The position numbers and the translations under genes were made by a program. 64,000 nucleotides of DNA from Daphnia pulex (Eukaryota; Arthropoda; Branchiopoda; Diplostraca; Daphniidae), in assembly GCF_021134715.1 (NCBI RefSeq), contig NC_060022.1, positions 4,903,001 through 4,967,000 of the forward strand. Reading direction: 5' to 3'. Under the pieces are notes generated by a model. It made no database searches. It saw nothing but the letters and a program-made list of their open reading frames with translations, and was not told where the DNA came from. Below, piece after piece: positions 61,597 to 64,000 of this stretch (within the stretch, counting starts at the first letter, position 1; each line of letters opens with the position of its first letter).

Positions 61597-62202
61597 ATGA
61601 GCTTGGAACAAACAGCATGTGAAGGTGAGAAAATCATTTTCTTTCACAGTATTGATTAAAACATTTTATCAATCTCTTTGTGAACGACTCCTGAATCTAT
61701 TGGTTACTTTTAGACCTGAAAGCATTTGAAAGACGACTCACGGAAGTAATACAGTCCATACAGCCTTCAACAATAAGATGGAGAGGTATGATTTTGTACA
61801 AAAATGTACTTGGAATGTCATTAAAAGCCTACATTTTTATCCAACTCTTGCAGTCTTGTTGGCCTTTATTTCCATCTGCACAGCAATTGCAGCTTGGCAA
61901 TGGCTCGTGGATCCTGAAACGATGCAAGTGTCTTTCCTTTACTCACTCTACAATCATCTCTTTTTCACAATTGCATCTCTGCTACTAGGTAAATATTATT
62001 CAACCCCAATAAGTATTGCACAAGATACTTTCATTAACGGTGCATTTTGTTTATTGCAGTCATCTTATTTGTTTGTGGGATCCACAAACGTGTCGTGGCC
62101 CCTTCTATAGTGGCATCTAGAGCCAGACAAGTTCTGACTGATTTCAACATGTCTTGCGATGACACAGGAAAGCTGATTCTGAAGCCCAGACCCTCATCGT
62201 AA
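61597..62202 (+). CDS. CNEP1R1: Nuclear envelope phosphatase-regulatory subunit 1
   Basis: Exons 61597-61624, 61714-61785, 61854-61988 and 62060-62202 give 125 residues, the family size. The N-terminus [19 protein letters not shown], two membrane segments ([17 protein letters not shown] and [17 protein letters not shown]) and the C-terminus ([11 protein letters not shown] … [16 protein letters not shown]) match NEP1R1/TMEM188 in order. It anchors and activates the phosphatase CTDNEP1 at the nuclear envelope and ER, which dephosphorylates lipin and so controls phosphatidic acid and membrane synthesis. All introns are short and phase 1. Confidence 0.96.
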
Positions 62203-64000
62203 TGTGATTTTCTTCATAAATGACTAATTATTCCTTATTTTGTAACTGGGGGCTAGAGAGAGAGAGAAAAAAAATAGAAAGCCAGTCTCATCAGCTCTAT
62301 TGCATCTCAAGTTTCTGCTACTCGGTTTTTTTTTGATTCCTTGATGTAGGAACGAAGTCGTCGACGCATGCGTCTGTTGCCGTCTGGCGCAACAGAATGG
62401 TAAGAAAGGGGGTGTCTCTGGTAACCTTTCAAGAGGGGACTGTCAGTTCCACAGCCAACGTTCTCATGGTGCGGCACGTGAAACCAATCCAAGCGAGCAA
62501 TCAGTTTTTTTCATAGAGAAAAATACATTTCCCTGTATCCTTAGGCGACGTCGGACTTGGTTTCATCCTCCGCTTAAACTCTTGAAGGTAATATCACCCT
62601 GCCCTCCCCTCTTAGCTAATTTCAAAGTCAAATAATCAAATTTAAAAAAAAAAAGAAAAAAAAAACTTTGGGTCCCGCGGAAACGTGCACTCATTGATCG
62701 CAAAGGGAAAAAAAATACCGCGTTCATCATCAGAGAGAGAGTCCCGCGAAGAAGTTTATCCTCGCAAGTTTAATTTGGGAGGGATGAGCATGTCGTCATA
62801 TTCGTCTGCGAGGGAGGATCTCAATCCAATCAACAATCTTTTTTTTTTTTCTTCCTTTCTTCCCGGGATTTGTTCTTTTTTTTTTTATCAACGAGGAAAG
62901 AAGGGAGAAAAAACAAGGGAGGCAAATGCAATTTGAATCGATCAACTGCTGAAGAAGCGGAAATAAATGTGTGAGAGCGCCTCAAGTACATTCCTTTACT
63001 CCGTCGGCTGCCCTTTTCTTTGTGTCCAACGAGCTGTAGAGATAAAGGAGCTGCTGCTGGAAAGCTTGCGCGGTTTCCATTGCTGCTGTTGGGGATTGCC
63101 GTTTCCGTTGATCGCTTCCGCTGATGGAAACATGTCCCTTCTATCATGTCCTCCACAATAACAAGAGAGAGAAAGAGAAAAGACAAGAATATCCCCCCTT
63201 TTTTTTTTGTAACACACATTTGTACTTGTGCAAACTCTCTCGGCTGCTCGATTTATTTTCCCCCTTTTTCTTCTTCTTCCACTTTCATGTCGGCCACTTT
63301 TTTTCTTCGGGGGTGTGTTTGTGTTTCTCCATATACCAACTCCCTTTTCTTTTAAAAACGTGGTAGTAGAGAAAAAGAGAAGTGAATTGATTACACATTC
63401 GTTGTGGGGGCAAAGAAGAAAAAGAAGCAAAAAAGTTTGTGTTGTGTTTAGGTCGCCAGGGGGGCTGGAGTTCTTTTTTTCTTTCCCGGCCCATAATTAC
63501 ATTGTTGTGTTTGAGTTTTTATTTTTATATTTTTTAGAAAATAAAATAAAGTTTTGACTTTTTTTGCTGCTCGGTGGCTCGGTAATCATTCGTGAAAATT
63601 AAAGGGGGAATGTTGAATAACGCCGGGGTACATTCGTTTGGGGAGGGGGGGCGATATATACATTTTAATCAATGTCTGTTGTTGTTTCTTTTCTTTAAAA
63701 AATCGCTACTACTAACCATCCAATTATGCGTATGGGGAAGGTTCCCTCATCCGAACAAACCAATCATCCCTTTTATTCTTTGAACGAAAAAGAAAAAAAA
63801 AAGATCTTATGAAACATTCCAAGTGGCAACCCCTCTGAAGCATTTTATCCTGCCAGCAGGCGACTGTTTCGTCTTTCAGTTTCATCGGATGGGTTTTTTT
63901 TTTTATTTTATTTTTTCTCTCTCCTTACATCGGGGTGCGGATGATGATGAGAAGTGTGTGTGTTAGCTCTGGGGTTCGTTATTGGGCGTGTTTGTTATAG
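62203..64000. other. Non-coding CT/GA-rich stretch
   Basis: No supported gene to the window end. Long polypyrimidine and polypurine tracts create overlapping open frames on both strands (for example 62830-63430) of Lys/Arg/Ser or Phe/Leu composition without any domain. It resembles the dve-flanking desert in composition and may be regulatory DNA of a gene beyond the right edge. Confidence 0.4.

Noticed and set aside
62830-63430. Overlapping 70-140 codon frames on both strands
   Set aside because: They arise from purine/pyrimidine tracts, with no domain or start context.

Overview
The window looks like a piece of an arthropod nuclear genome, most likely a branchiopod crustacean such as Daphnia. 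The reasons are dense genes with short (about 55-90 bp) GT-AG introns, a two-homeodomain defective-proventriculus (dve) gene, a degenerate cluster of Tyr-rich 'YYT' secreted proteins, and arthropod TATA plus TCAGT-type promoters. The species is an inference. No rRNA, tRNA, CRISPR or complete transposon gene was seen. All exon boundaries were placed by hand from GT/AG sites, phase and protein similarity recalled from memory.

Layout. 1-900: 3' part of a Mab-21/cGAS-like nucleotidyltransferase (+). 1.6-3.0 kb: ribosomal protein RpS5 (+). 3.45-4.3 kb: RWDD1 (-). 4.6-5.2 kb: CMC1 (+). 5.5-6.3 kb: unrecognised 148-aa gene (-). 7.6-9.6 kb: WDR37 (+). 9.8-10.6 kb: UPF0598/C8orf82 family (+). This is a compact housekeeping block.

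10.6-22.7 kb is poor in recognisable genes. It holds splice-like but apparently non-coding stretches, a concentric hairpin repeat at 16.8 kb with four ETS-type motifs around it, a piggyBac-type MITE at 17.3-17.65 kb, and a decayed tandem cluster of Tyr-rich secreted protein genes (18.2-21.2 kb, -) with duplicated TATA promoters and a 130-bp tandem repeat upstream.

23.0-26.9 kb: the myosin chaperone unc-45 (+, 17 coding exons), converging on RNF113A (-, 27.1-28.5 kb), a spliceosome-associated CCCH/RING protein. 28.5-36.5 kb is an 8-kb gene desert beside the homeobox gene dve (-, main coding exons 36.56-40.67 kb, candidate upstream exons at 43.9-44.5 and 46.5 kb); it is probably dve regulatory DNA. 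48.6-51.2 kb: a secreted acid lipase (-, 12 exons). 51.3-55.8 kb: mostly unassigned, with a duplicated hairpin-bearing repeat and the 3' end of an unidentified gene. 55.8-58.0 kb: TPR/Sel1 protein with a Cys-rich C-terminus (+). 58.9-60.3 kb: aquaglyceroporin (+). 61.6-62.2 kb: nuclear envelope phosphatase regulatory subunit NEP1R1 (+). 62.2-64.0 kb: CT/GA-rich non-coding DNA.

The genes do not form one pathway; they look like ordinary neighbours in a compact genome. The least ordinary material is the Tyr-rich cluster with its duplicated control region, the hairpin repeats at 16.8 and 53.1 kb, the alternative N-termini of dve, and several unidentified spliced genes.
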